From Pascua guehoae (taxonomy: Eukaryota > Basidiomycota > Tremellomycetes > Trichosporonales > Trichosporonaceae), in contig BCJX01000016.1 of NCBI GenBank assembly GCA_001600415.1, positions 47,413 through 111,412 of the forward strand: a DNA stretch of 64,000 nucleotides. The letters are read 5' to 3'. The first letter of the stretch is position 1. Each line of letters begins with the position of its first letter. Both the position numbers and the translations under genes were made by a program. Under the pieces are notes generated by a model, which was given only the letters and a program-made list of their open reading frames with translations, had not been told where the DNA came from and ran no database searches. Shown here piece by piece: positions 45,750 through 57,815 of the stretch.

Positions 45750-48177
45750 CTATTCCAGACCAAAGGTCCACACCTTGACTGCTATCCCGAACCCTGTAGT
45801 GGCGTCTGCATGTCAGCTCATACTTTACATGTGAAACATACCTGGCGGAGGCACATTAGGCGAATCATTGTTCCCTCCCGTAGCCGCGGCCTCGCGACCC
45901 GCAGCGTAAACAACGTAGAGCGAGCGTGCATCGGCCTGGATGCACGACGACATTTTGATGCCCTGTGGATGGTTGCCGAGAAGGACGTGAGCGCGCAGCG
46001 TGGGGCGCGCGGACGCGAGGCCAGGGACGGGGGCGGGGAAGGGCGCACGGGGGATGGTTGGGAAATGGGTGCCATCGATGATGATGATGTTGAAGGACTG
46101 GAGTTAGTCGGGGACGAACGGGTGGCATGTGGGTGTGAAGCTGGCGTGCAAAACAATGAAGCCAGGAACCAGTCACAAAATCTGCCCCAGAAGCCAAACT
46201 TGGTCTGGAATTCTGCGTAGAGGGATGTTTACGCACAGTACACATTGCAATGTGATCCCGGTATGTTGTCAGCTGGCGGATCGGTGTCGAAAGCCCAATG
46301 AGAATCGTATTGTGCGCGACATGCGCTGCACGCTCGGCTGGCGGCATATCCACCACCTCTGCCAAGACGCGCTTGTAGTCGGGTACGACAAAGACAGCGC
46401 CCGTCTTTGCAGTGCAGATCAAGTGCGTGGACGTAAAGTGACATGCGGTGAAGGTGTAGACGACGTCCTCGACTCGGTCGACCTTGACGCGCGGCGAGTG
46501 CGCGGCAACTGCTTGTGCGACCGTATCGTCGAACCCGGGCTCTCCCCGGAGCGCTCCGGTGACGACTGCCCTCGCGACATCTGCGGGGACGCCATCTGCG
46601 GTTCGTTCCGGGTTGGCACGGGCGCGCTCCTCGTCTGGGATCGCTCCAAAGCTCTCGCGGAGACTGAGGGGGAACGCGAGGGCGGCAACGTCACGCGGCG
46701 GTGTGCGGATCGGGGGGAACGAGACGACGTGCTTGCGTGTGCGGCGAGAGTAGACGTGCATCTGCCGGTCGAGGCAGACGAAGAGGTAGTCGTCATCCAG
46801 TTCAATATACTGCGCGTCAGCACACGGCCAAGTTTGGCCATTGCCCTGGGTTTTGCCTACGTTGACACGACGGGGGCTCACGTTGGCATCCCCCACGTCC
46901 TCTTCAATCCTGTCAATCTTGTCCATCTCGCGCTCCTCCTCGAGGTGCCAAATGAAGACGGCTGTGCTTCCCGCTGCTGCGAGGACTGCGCGCTCATTGT
47001 CGGTATCTGCACCGTCCACGTGGAGGCGGAACGCTAGTGCGTGGGCCGGCGGCTCGAGTGTGCGGAAGTGCTCCAGATGTCCGCGTGGGAGCGGCGTATC
47101 GGGCACCTCGGGCACAAACGTGTGGTCGTGCGTGTGAGACATGGCAGTGTGGCCGATAGACGACACGCCAACACGCGGCAACGTCGAACGCGCGCGTGCC
47201 TCGCCCGAACGCCACACTTCCATTGCAGAATCATCTTATCGCGTCAGCAGGGCCACAAGGCAATCTCTGCGCAATTAAGGGCAATCTTCACTCGGTGCTT
47301 CGGTCTGGGCCACCGAGGCATTCGCCGCCGTGCCCGACCACCTTGCCACCCATGCTCGTACACACGGTGGGCAGCTCGCGATACCGAGGGTCTGGGCAAA
47401 CAGTACTCACTGCCTTGCCGATTGAAAGCAATAAACCCTCTACCTGCTTCGAGATGCGCGTGCGAGCTCACGCCTTCAATGCTAAAGATTGGCTTGGAGG
47501 TCAAGCGGTCCACAGTGGTGACGCCGCCGACCCACGAGGTCGAGATGAGAATGTCATTCTCGAGCACCGTCTTGATGCGCCACACAGCGTTGTCGGTCGG
47601 TGTGATCCAACGAAGGCGGCATCTCGCATTTCTCCACGCCTTTTGCAGGTCGTAGTGTGCTTGGCCTGGGAGTGAGCGTGGGAGGCGACACCGGCGACGG
47701 CCGAAGTGCGCGCAAAGGCAACTTTGGGCGTGGAAACCTCTTGGCGCACATTATAGCTCGGCACACACACTCACAGACATAACGCCAGTTGACACGTGTA
47801 TAGTCCGTCTCCGGCGTCGACGTGTTCATCTCACGCTCCACCTCCATGCGGTCAATCTCATTCGAGCGGCGGCGTTCGCGCTCCTCGGAATCGAGCAAGT
47901 GGGAGATTTTGATCGCCAGCGGCCGCCGATCAAACTCGTCCACGGTCCACGTCCCCTGCGCCGCCAGGGCGTCGCATGTGCGAATGTCGGCGGGCTCCAC
48001 GCCGGCTACGAGACAAGCGTGTCGCCACAGCCCAGTAGAGCGCGGGCGTGCAGTGGCCTGCCACGCCCGGCACACCTGTTCGACTGCGAGAATGTCGGGC
48101 GCCGGGAGGTGGTACAGAATCTCGATGAAAATGTCGGGACCGAGCGCGTCGTGTGGGTCGGAAGAGTTTACCAGCAT
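45750..48177 (-). CDS. F-box protein with a large beta-propeller-like C-terminal part
   Basis: Proposed exons on the minus strand: 47775-48177, 47411-47665, 46177-47234, 45842-46097, 45750-45793, giving 671 residues. An N-terminal F-box (about residues 14-58: PDIFIEILYHLPAPDILAVE, then CRAWQ) should bind Skp1 and place the protein in an SCF ubiquitin ligase. The rest has WD/Kelch-like strands (NAVWRIKTVLENDILISTSW, STAVFIWHLEEEREMD, DDDYLFVCLDRQMHVYSRRT, CIQADARSLYVVYAAG) and ends GFGIAVKVWTFGLE, but classical WD repeats are weak and the substrate is unknown. Intron 2 (47235-47410) requires the acceptor GCGATAAG. The third exon can also end at 46237 (GTGCGT donor), which removes 20 residues; both forms stay in frame. 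Confidence 0.8.
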
Positions 48178-49479
48178 GGTGAAAGAGGTTTGTGCTGGTG
48201 GACAAAGGAAAGAGAAGAAGAGTTGTCGGGGAGGGTGGGAGGCGATCTCAACCTCGGTTATGTTGGTTTTATGGTTTTAGTAGTCCACAGTTGGGTTGGG
48301 TGCGGCTCTCGACATTCCAGGTGATATTCAGGTGACGGACCAGATGAGCATCTCGATCTCGTACCCTCACAGGCGCGCAGACGTTGCCAAAAGACGTCAC
48401 CGTGTGGCAGATTGCAAGACTAGGTAGACACCGTGGGAGGGTGGAGGGGCAAACGCAGGCAAACGCAGACGAGGGAAGTGATTTACTTCCGTTGGCCTTC
48501 TTCCCTCCAATATTAATATTAATATATTAGTACAGTATTTATTAGGATGTTTAGGGAATAATGGATGCGAACCTGTTTTGCGGGTGGGAGGGATGGATCA
48601 AAAGGTATCAAGGCACCATTCGGGACAACTAAAGACGCCAAGCGGGGGTTAAAGGGGGGCCCAAGGGCGCTGCCATTTGTCAGGGGACCCCAGTTGGGCC
48701 CAGCCCTGCATCCATGCACCATGCACCAGCCGGTAGGGAGACCAAAAGAAGGCAATCATAATAAAGGCATCCAAGGCACGGGGCGCGCCATCGGGGTTGG
48801 GGGGGGGGGGGGGGGGGGGCTTTGCTTTTAGTGCGCGAATCGACTGTGGGCCTGGAGCATGGGTACGTGGGAGTTGCATCGCATGCATCGCCACATGCTC
48901 CGCGGCTAATCTCACTCCCTCTCACCCTCTCGACCCGTGGAACCGCACTCGCGCACTCGGGCACTCGTTTGGGCGCCACATGCCCATGCCCATGGATGGA
49001 TCATCGCCCGCCGCCGGCAACCAAAAGTAAGAGCAGTGAGAGCGAGGCGTCGTCCCGCGTCCACCTTGCAGAGGCACGCACAACACACACACACATACAT
49101 ACACATACACAAACACCAGTCGTCTGCCATCCTCGACACTTATCTCCCCCTCCTTCCTCCTTCTTTCCTTTATCAACCCTCCACAGCTGTCACCTCTGGC
49201 CGTCTTTCATTCTTCTCGCCTTTTCGCCTCCGATTCTCCGGTTGCCCAGCGCACGAGCCTTTGCGCGGTCCCGCTCCTCTTCACTCCATCGTTTCTCCAG
49301 CCTGCCGTCGACTCAACATGTTCTAATACCTCTGGCTCCCATCGGTTGTCGGCTTCCCATCAGACCATTGTTCTGAGCCAACACACCACTACTAGCCAGC
49401 TACCATCACCCCCAGAGTTGCCACCCAACTCTCCTCACCCTTGTCACTCTCGCCACCCGTCCCGTCGCGCGCTCCTACC
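48178..49479. promoter_or_regulatory. divergent intergenic region, 1.3 kb
   Basis: It contains an AT-rich, partly palindromic patch (CAATATTAATATTAATATAT, 48508-48545), a run of 21 G (48799-48819), CACACACACACATACATACA (49083-49115) and a long pyrimidine-rich leader before 49480. No g ene is supported. Confidence 0.45.
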
Positions 49480-51192
49480 ATGCCGCACCCAATCGAGCCC
49501 GACTCGAAACACCAGCACCACCAGGTTATCACGCAGTACTCGATCCACCACCACCCACATGTCCAGCTCGCGCACGGACCGCTGGCACCACCCTCGTCAC
49601 TTGCCCTCGTGCCGGCTGGGTCAGTCCGGCGTACCCCCACATCCTCGGCCAATGCCCTCCTCTCTCTCTCACAAGATGTTACTGCCCTCGTCTCGCTGTC
49701 GCTCGAGGCGACCGCTTCCCTCCTAAACGACTATGTCCGTGCGGCACTCGGCACCTTTGGCGTGGGCGAGTATATCCGCGCTGATCCCATCCGCCAAGGC
49801 AAGGAGAGCGGGACTGGCCTTGCAGTCGTCGTGGTCGGCGCGGCAGCTCGTGAGTATACTACCATCACAATATTTCCAGAGGCGGGCGGAAAGCTCTAGG
49901 CACGCGACAACGAGTCACCCGAGGTGACTCAAGGAGGCATGTTGGACCACTCTGCCTGCCTCACTACGAAATGTCTAGCTGGTACTGACACACGATAGCC
50001 ACCGGCCAGTCGTTAACCCTCCGCCTCGCAAAGTCGGGCTACACCGTCTTTCCCTTTGTGCCCGTCTCTGCTGCACCGGGGGGTGCGACGTCGGTATCTG
50101 CGCCGCTGTCCAACCTTCTCCTCGACTGGTCGCGTGTTCAAAAGCGTCTCCAGGCGCGTGACCCGGGGCACACTGGTGCGGTGGTCCCCGTTGTAATCGA
50201 CGACAGCGGGGACGCCATGCTGTCTGCGCACATGTACACAACCACACCGCCTTCCCCTCCCAAGCGTGGCGGGCGCTTTGCCCATGCTGGCGAGACGGTC
50301 CGGGCCTATTGCCGTGAGAATGGCCTGGCGCTCGTCGCGATTGTCTGTGCCGCACCTTCTGCCGAACGCCCCGCGCCGCACTCGCCAGACATTCCACACA
50401 CGCTCGTGTCCCCCGCGCCGTCGCCCGAGCCGACCATTCCGGGCGTGCCGACTGGCGCGCTCGCCCACGCAGAGGAAGAGGCCCTGATGGACTTGTACCG
50501 CACCAATATCCTCGACCCGCTCAGTGTGGTCCGCGCACTCGGCGACCTGCTCGCCTCGCCGCGCGGCAGCGGGCGTACCCGGGGGCGTGTGCTGTTTGTC
50601 GAGACGTCGGGCCGCGTCGACGAGCCCGATCCAGGCCCGTCTCTTTTCTCGGGCGCAGCCCACATGATCGCCGCTGCCCGTAGCGAGACGGCGCGCCTCC
50701 TCCGCGACGAGCTCGGTGGAGCAGGCATCGACGTGTGCGAGATTGTCGTCGGTAAGTGTGTGTGTGTGGCGTGGTGGCAGTTGCGCATCAAACTTGGCTT
50801 GGCTTGGCCCCTCTCCCTTTGCCCCGCGCTAACGCCAAGGCCCGATGGCTCCGCGCCTCGTCGGCCCCGTCCAGCTCCGGTCGTCGTCGACCGACAGCAA
50901 CAATTCGGACCAGTTTGCCGACTATGACGACGAAAAGAAACCGCCCCACGACAGCGTGCTGGCCTCGCGCCTGTGGGTGCTCGCCCGTGTATTCGCCGTC
51001 GACGACGCACTCGTCTACTCGTGCGTCCGCCGCGCAATCGAAGACCGATACCCGCGCGCCCGCCACCACGCCGGCTTGGCCCCACTGCTCTCCTCGGTCG
51101 CAAATGCCACGCCAGGCGCAGGCATGGTCCGTATCCTCGGCCGCTGGGTCCTCGGGCGCCTCTTCACTCCGCGCCAGCAGCGCAGCAGCTAG
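49480..51192 (+). CDS. DUF1776 family, short-chain-dehydrogenase-like protein
   Basis: Three exons (49480-49849, 49999-50751, 50840-51192) give 491 residues. The fold is Rossmann-like: VVVVGAAAPTGQSLTLRLAK forms a strand-loop-helix around the first splice junction, but the usual TGxxxGxG glycine pattern is degenerate. Later segments GLALVAIVCAAPS, NILDPLSVVRALGDLLAS, RGRVLFVETSGR and FSGAAHMIAAARSETARLLRDEL follow the SDR order; the catalytic YxxxK is not evident, so enzymatic activity is doubtful. DUF1776 proteins are fungal and uncharacterised. The C-terminal VRILGRWVLGRLF is hydrophobic. The N-terminus is His/Pro-rich. Intron 2 ends CTAACGCCAAG; only that AAG keeps the frame. Confidence 0.75.
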
Positions 51193-52464
51193 CGGGCGTC
51201 GGCCGAGTCCCGAGCGCCGAGCCCCGAACCCCCCCTCGACACCGCCTCGCCGCGCTCGACAACGCTGGGCACCAGCAGTTCATCCCCACTCCCACCACAC
51301 CACTCTGCTCCGTCGGTGATCGCCCAACGCCCCACTCCGCTCCGGTCTTCGCATGTCGGCGGCGTTGGCCGCCTCGACGCCCCAACCCCACCCAACCCTA
51401 CAGGCAAACTTGACCCCTCTGTCGCCATCGGCGCCATCGGCGCCATCCCCACCACTTCCCTCCCCACCACTTCCCTCCCCAACACTTCCCTCCCCAACAC
51501 TTCCCTTCCCAACACACTTCCCTTCCACCACCCACTCCCCCACCGTCTGTCGCACGCGACCACCACCATCGCCTGCTCCCCTGCCCCCTCCTGTTGTATA
51601 TTCCCATGCCCCTCGTGAGCCTAGATTAACGCCGTCTGTAGTTGCAGTAACGCTGGATACCATGTGTCTTGGAAATGTGGCCCGTTGTTGATCGATGCAT
51701 GTCATACAGCGTCGCCTCCGCAGTTTGTGAGCCCAGCGCAGGCGAGGGCAGCCGCAGCACCATATTTCGCTTCCAGAAGCGTGGGCATGAGTAAGGGGAA
51801 CAAGCGGCATTGCCCATGGGCACGCTCCAGGCTCGGGCGCATCGAGGATGCAAAGCAATCGTGCTCGCAATCGTGCTCGAAGCAATCCTGCGCGTGTGTG
51901 CAAAACTAGCACGTGAACCGGTGGACAGCAACATTTACCGAGGCCCAGATCCTAGCTGCGCCGCATATACCGCCGATTCCAAGCTTGCCCAGACCGCAAT
52001 CTTATCGCGGAATCAACTCACCAGTGGCCAGTGCCCAGTGCCCAGTGGCACCTCCCAGCCCCCCCCCCTAGGCGCCAACCCGCAAGGCGCCACGCAGACG
52101 ACTCGACGTCATCGCCACGGTGTCCGCCGCATATCCGCCGTTGCCCCTGTGGAAAGACGCAACCAGTGCAGCGCAGGCGACGTCTGCCATGAAAGAGCAG
52201 AGCCACCCTCGTGCGATTTAGGTGCAAGCGACCCACGGGAATTATTCAACGCGGGCAGAATTCTCGTGCGTGTGCGTGGCCATGGCACTGTGAATTGAAT
52301 TGTGCAGAAAGGGATAAAGCGAATTGGCTGGGCTTGTTTCTGTGCCGATGAAAGAAAAGAATTGAGGTATTTCAAAGCGAGAGAGGCGGTGGGAAACGTA
52401 GTGCTGCGGTAGGGGTTGCTGTATCTGGGGGTGGGCGGGTAGCGGGTTGGGGGTCGCCGGGACG

Positions 52465-52914
52465 TGGGATTGACAGTGCTGCTGGTTGGCACGGAGAATG
52501 GCATTGAGACGCTCCATGCGGGAGCAGGGAGATGGCGGCTTTGTACTGTTGTCATCACGCATGCACGCAAGCTCGGTCCTCGGACGATTGAGGCCGGCCA
52601 CGGGAACCCTTGAACGTATCTCTGTTGCTGCCCCAAGAGTATGCGCTGCTACTGCTGCTGTAGGACTGTCACGAAGCTCCGGTTGCTGCTCAAAGGCCAC
52701 GAGGGGTCGGGATTGCCAGTGCTGCTGGTTGGCATGGCAGAATGGCACTGCGACGCTCCAAGCTAGAGCACAGAGATGGCGGCTTGTTCTGCCTTGTCAT
52801 TCAGCACGCACGCAACAGGCTCGGTCCTCGCGATTGGAGGCCCGAGACGGGAACTCTTGAATGTGTTTTGCGGCTGAGAAGGATGCGCTGCTGCTGTATG
52901 ACTGCCGCGAGCTT
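52465..52914. repeat. tandem duplication, about 240-bp period, 2 copies
   Basis: Copy 1 (about 52465-52680) and copy 2 (about 52706-52914) share blocks in the same order: AGTGCTGCTGGTTGGCA, GAGACGCTCCA/GCGACGCTCCA, AGAGATGGCGGCTT, GCTCGGTCCTCG and GATGCGCTGCTGCTG. The copies have many substitutions, so the duplication is old. Confidence 0.85.
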
Positions 52915-53079
52915 TGTCAACCACCTAGCTGTTCACGGGGGAGGTACGACGAGGCAGTGTTTTTTTTTTTTCTTTCTTTTCTGTTGGGTAGTCTGCAGAA
53001 CCACCTCACGCGAGTCCCCCGATCTTTAGGACTGTGAACTGAAGCCGTCAGTAGCCCTCATTCCCGGGCAAACCGCAGG

Positions 53080-53296
53080 GCATCATATTGTGCTGCGTCG
53101 CATTGTGCTGCATTGCATTGTGCTGCGTCGCATTGTGCTGCGTCGCATTGTGCTGCGTCGCATGGTGCTGCATTGCATTGTACTGCATCGCATTGTGCCG
53201 AGTCCCATTTGACTGAGTCCCACTTGGCTGCATCCCATTGCATCCCATTTAGCTGCATCCCATTGTGCTTCAATTGGCGGCATCGCATTTGGCTGC
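53080..53296. repeat. 15-bp minisatellite
   Basis: About 13 imperfect units of GCTGCGTCGCATTGT; units diverge towards the right end. Confidence 0.9.
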
Positions 53297-53397
53297 ACAG
53301 TGGCCCACAGAAATGTCGGGACTACCTCCAAGCTGGCCTCAGGTATGCCTGACCCCAAAGCCTCGGATTTTTCTGCCTTACGAGCAAGTTCCATGGC

Positions 53398-53596
53398 ACA
53401 GGTGTATCCCAAAAGCCGTGAGACTACCACAGTAAGCGAGGGTACGCGCACGGCGTGCAGGGGTGGGATACAACAAGTAGGAAACATCAGTGTGTCCTTG
53501 CCATGCGCATTGCATAGGTCTCGAGAGTCTCCAGGCACAACTACAACTGGCTGGACCCAGCTCAAGTGGCAGTCTCAAGACTTTCCTGACACCTGT
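53398..53596. mobile_element. MITE-like inverted-repeat element, copy 3
   Basis: About 199 bp; the right end read outward to inward is ACAGGTGTCAGGAAAGTCTT then GAGACTGCCAC, as in copy 2. The left end (ACAGGTGTATCCCAAAAGCC, then GAGACTACCAC) is more diverged. The interior does not obviously match copies 1 and 2. Confidence 0.6.
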
Positions 53597-54605
53597 GGGC
53601 GTGGCGCCACGCAGTGGGGGACGCAGCATTTCTGACCGCGGAGAAATGCGCGTAGAAATGTATCAGAGACATGGGTGGTTGCCACCGTGCTGCGTGTAAT
53701 AGTACACGCTCTCAGCCGCGTTCCCAGTGACATGTTCATGAAGCGGAGCCGCCGAGATGCCCTCTCGACGGTATTTAGGATACCTTTTGGGTATCGCATT
53801 GCGCGGCGCGGCTTCGTGGTGCTATTACACTGCGAACATTGTGCTCTGCTGTGCTCTCTCCGTGGCGCATCTTCTACTTTGCCATCCCCCGCAGGATCTC
53901 GGATCAAATGGGCGTGAATGGCACACGTGGCGTCCAGATTCCAATGTGCTGGGGCATGGGGCTGTGCACAATACTGGTGGAAAATCACAGACCACCAGAC
54001 GGGTGGAGACGTTTTCCTTGGTCCTTTGTGGCCCGGCAGGACTCAGAGGTGACAAAGGCTCATGTGCAGTTGCGTAAATTGAAGTTTGACAGTATGTACA
54101 GTGTGTACAGTCCATGTGATACTGTAGATTGAGCTCGTCGGTGTCCCACCAGATCAGATCCCCGGCCCGATACGACATGAGCACAAATCACAACTAGTGC
54201 CAGATCTATTGTGGACAAGGCTCGGTGTTGACAAGCCTGGCCACATGGGCACACTCGTCTCACAAAGCGAGCCCCACTTGCGGCAAGCCTCCCTCCCCAC
54301 TCGACGTTTCGGGCGCCAGGCAGCAAACTGCGCGGGGCGCATTTACTGCGTGCTGCGTGCTGCGTGCTGCGCGCTGCGGGCTGATATCGCTAGTGGCTGG
54401 CGTGGTGGTGGCGCCGGCGCACGAGCCTCCAATACTGGATGTCCTGGTGGCCAGTGGCGCGGTGGCGGGTACGGTTCATTGCGAGTACAGTAGCGCGGAA
54501 AGTCCGGCTCGCGGGCGTGCTACCGGGTAGTGTGCGTAGCGTCGAGCTTGAGCACGGGCGACAGTGTCGACGTCGACGTACATCGCCTACGAGGTGCCGT
54601 GTGTC

Positions 54606-54678
54606 AAGACCAAGACACAAAGGCCAAGACGAGCAAAGGCCAAGACGAGCAAAGGCCAAGACAAGCAAAGGCCAAGAA
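54606..54678. repeat. 16-bp minisatellite
   Basis: Four units of AAAGGCCAAGACGAGC with single changes. Confidence 0.9.
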
Positions 54679-56744
54679 CACCCATACTCTAAACGCACCA
54701 TTTCCATGGGACACACCGCCCCGCCCACGAATCGTCATCCAGCGTCCATCTCGTTGGACCCGCTCGCCACCGCCCTAACCGGCCTGGGTGCTGTCTAGGT
54801 GGACGGACACCCGGGGGTGAATCTCACACAAGCCATCAAACAAGCCCGGCCCGTATAAACTGTACATCTCATGTCCCATCCAACCGGCGCCCACTGTTGG
54901 CGACCCGGACTCGTGCACCGCATCCCCCTTGTGTTACCGCTCGGCCGCTGGTCGCTGCGTGGGCGCATCACACGGCCGCACAAAGGGTATGCCGTCCGCG
55001 CACCGGGCGGCGTCGGGATGCGCGTACTGCAGCGCACGAGGCCGAAACGGGCCGGGCAGACAGAGTGTGGGCCAGTGTACCAGTAGTGGGCCGTGTGGCC
55101 AGAATGGACGACCGTATCGGCCAATCGCTGGATCGGTGGGTGTGTGCTTTTTGACCTCAGGGTGGGGCGACGAGACGCGAGCGACATGCGCGACACAATC
55201 CTCGGACCCAGTGGACGGGCAAGAATGGCTAGTGGATGGCATGGATGGGTCGGACATGACAAATGTCGAGCGAGCCATGGCTGGAATGGCCCTAGCGCCT
55301 AGCCCCTAGCTGCTAGTTTTGAGCTGGATGGATGGGTGGATGGAAATCCCTATCGGATTCATCCACGTCTTGGATTAGGTTGCAGTAGGGGTGCCTAGGG
55401 CAGGCAGACTACAGGCTACAGGCTACGGGCTGTAGGCTGCAGGCTGTGCAAGCACCAGTGGGGTCGGTGGATCAGTGGCGGCCCAGTAACAGGCCGCCCG
55501 AAGGGAACGGGTCCTAGATCCCTTTGGCCTTTGGCAGTATGGGTATTGGCGGCGTATGCGTCGGGCGTTTGAGCGCAGTCTCTGCACGCGCGCTCTATGC
55601 AGGGGCACGACGCGTCGAGCATGATTTCTACCGAGACGGTATTGGCTAATGGGCCAGGATGCCCCAGGATGGATGGATGTTTGTGGCGCTTGTGGCGTAT
55701 TCGGACAGACACGTCGGTACGTCGGGCCACGCCGGCTGTAGCAGCAACTAGCCAGCTAGCGACATGCAATCGCGAGCCCATGCCAAGAGCCATCCATCAA
55801 GCAAGTACCCCCCCCCAACGCGTGTCGGAATTCCTCGTCCACGCAATCAAAAGAAGCAAGATGAAGCGATCAAGCCAAAGGGGCAAAGGGACAGGGGCAA
55901 AAGGGCAAGCAAGCAAGCAAGCAAGCAAGAAGCGAATGAGACGATACCTGTGCTCGCCTCTTGTGTAAGAGCACAGCACCCACCCACCCAGCACGGCCGG
56001 AAAATGCGCTCTGCGGGCCGTCGTTGGCGCCTTCGGCGGCCGCAGACCCTGGCGCAGCCGAACGAGGCGCGCGCGTCTTTCCCTGGTGAGCTGCGGTGCT
56101 GCTCGCATTCGAGCCCGATGTATTGTCAAATGGTTTGTTTGTCTTGTCCTTTTCCTGGTTGTGCTTTGACCTCTGCTCGCAGGGAAATCCGGCATGTCAG
56201 TCAACATTCGGAGTGTGCTCACTGCCTGGTTGGACGTGTGGACCGGTGGCGCACAAAGCCACCACCCAACCGGGACCACCACCTCGTCACTGCTATCGTC
56301 GTCCCTCTGCGCGCCCCGTCGTTGTGCTGCCCGCTGCCGGCCGACTCGACTGCGTGCGTCCTGCGATTGCATACGATTGCGCACCCTCTGCGGGCAGGCG
56401 GCGTCTCCGACTGCGTCCTACCCGAGTCGTGCGTGCGTGCGTGTTCTGTACCTGTCCTCGTGCGTCGTTTGTGCTGCTCGCGTTCCGGCCTAGCCTCGCG
56501 CCTGCCTGCACGCTATCCCCGTATCCCCGCCCACCCCCCAGACCAGACCAGACGTCGCCCCCCATGCCTGCTGGCCCCCCCTCCTCGCTCGCTAGTCTTT
56601 AGTTAGCCCCCCAACCCGCTATTCTGCTTCTCTTCCTCCATCTCACCTTTTCTACACTACCAACTCCTCGTTGTCCTCCCCCCCGCCCCTCTTCTCTCTT
56701 TACCCGTTTACCGTTTCCCGTCACCGCCCACACGCACCCCCACA

Positions 56745-57815
56745 ATGTTCGTCAAGGCCACTGTTCTTGCCTCCCTTGCCGCCACTGTGCTCGCACAGAC
56801 GACGTGCACCATCAACACTCCTGTACGTCTCAGAGCCATGCCCCTCCTTTCACTCCGAGCCATTGCTGACGGTCCAGTCTGCGGTCATCGAGTGCCGTAA
56901 GTATCGACACCTGCCTTTAGCCCCGGATCAACGATTCTCGCATGGCCCAATACTGACCTCGTCCAGAGCCCTCGCTCATCTCGTGGAACGCCGCCGAGGC
57001 TCCTTACATTGTGTGAGTGACCGTGCGCTTGCCCCCCGCCCAATCATGGCACACTTTTCCGGTCCCTCTGGGCTTTGTCCGTGTGTTTGTTCTCTCGCGT
57101 CCATCCGCATGAGCCAGACCCGTAGCGCAGAGACTACCCCGTTCCAGGCAGCCGCTTGCGCCCAAGCATTTTGCGAGCACCGCTCACCCCTCAGCTCCAT
57201 CATCCCCGGTGGCCAGGCCAGTGCCGCGGCCATCCGTGAGCTTGGTTACAAGATCAACGAGACCCAGGTCACCTGGGTCGCCGACCTCCCGGCCGGCACC
57301 TCGATCACCTTCAAGCTGCTCGACAACAAGGGTGTCAGCTGCTTCTCGGCCCCTGTCACTGTACGTCTACGACACTCCTTGCAACTCTGTGTGCTGTGCA
57401 GCACGTTGCATTCCATGGTATGTGTGGCTAACCCCCGCAGATCCAGGCCGGCAGCTCGACCGACTGCTTCAACACTGCCTCGTCGTCGGCCGCCGCCCCC
57501 TCGGATGCCGAGGAGTCTGGCGCCGCGTCGTCGGCTCCCGCCTCGGAGGAGCCTTCGGCCTCGGCCCCTGCTGAGTCGTCGGCAGCTGAGTCCTCGGCGG
57601 CCGCCGAGCCCTCGTCGGCTGCCCCGTCCGTCTCGGCTGCCCCCACCACCGCCGCCCCCACTACCCAGGCCCCCGCCACCACCGCCTCGAGCAAGGCTGC
57701 CGCCTCGGCCGCCACCACCTCGGCCGTCGCATCTCCTTCCCCTACCTCGGGTGCCCAGAAGATCGGTGCTGCCTTTGGTGCCGTTGCCGTCGCCGTCGCC
57801 GCTGCTCTCTTCTAA
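56745..57815 (+). CDS. GPI-anchored cell-wall protein with KRE9/KNH-like N-terminal domain
   Basis: Five exons (56745-56822, 56878-56896, 56967-57012, 57195-57360, 57441-57815) give 227 residues. A signal peptide (MFVKATVLASLAATVLAQ) precedes a small beta domain of about 95 residues: TCTINTPSAVIECQPSLISW, NAAEAPYIVSIIPGGQ, TQVTWVADLPAGTSITFKL and SCFSAPVTIQAGSSTDC. This resembles the Kre9/Knh1 Ser/Thr-rich GPI family found widely in basidiomycetes. A Ser/Ala/Thr/Pro-rich stalk (about 100 residues) follows, ending in a hydrophobic GAAFGAVAVAVAAALF tail typical of a GPI signal. It should sit on the outer membrane face or in the wall. Exon 2 is only 19 nt and exon 3 46 nt. It may influence beta-1,6-glucan, by analogy only. 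Confidence 0.88.

Larger units (their letters stand above)
51193..56744. other. gene-poor region, 5.5 kb
   Basis: The longest gap in the window. No frame with recognisable domains. It holds pyrimidine-rich CACTTCCCTCCCCAA repeats (51449-51530), a tandem duplication (52465-52914), a T-run (52961-52972), a 15-bp minisatellite (53080-53296), a third inverted-repeat element (53398-53596), GCGTGCTGCGTGCTGC (54348-54380), a 16-bp minisatellite (54606-54678), and AAGCAAGCAAGC (55904-55930). The last 100 bp are the pyrimidine-rich leader of the wall-protein gene. Confidence 0.5.

Noticed and set aside
55764..56606. 280-codon open frame on the plus strand
   Set aside because: It crosses AAGCAAGC and C-rich microsatellites and has no conserved motif; Cys/Arg/Ser content is that of translated GC-rich non-coding DNA.
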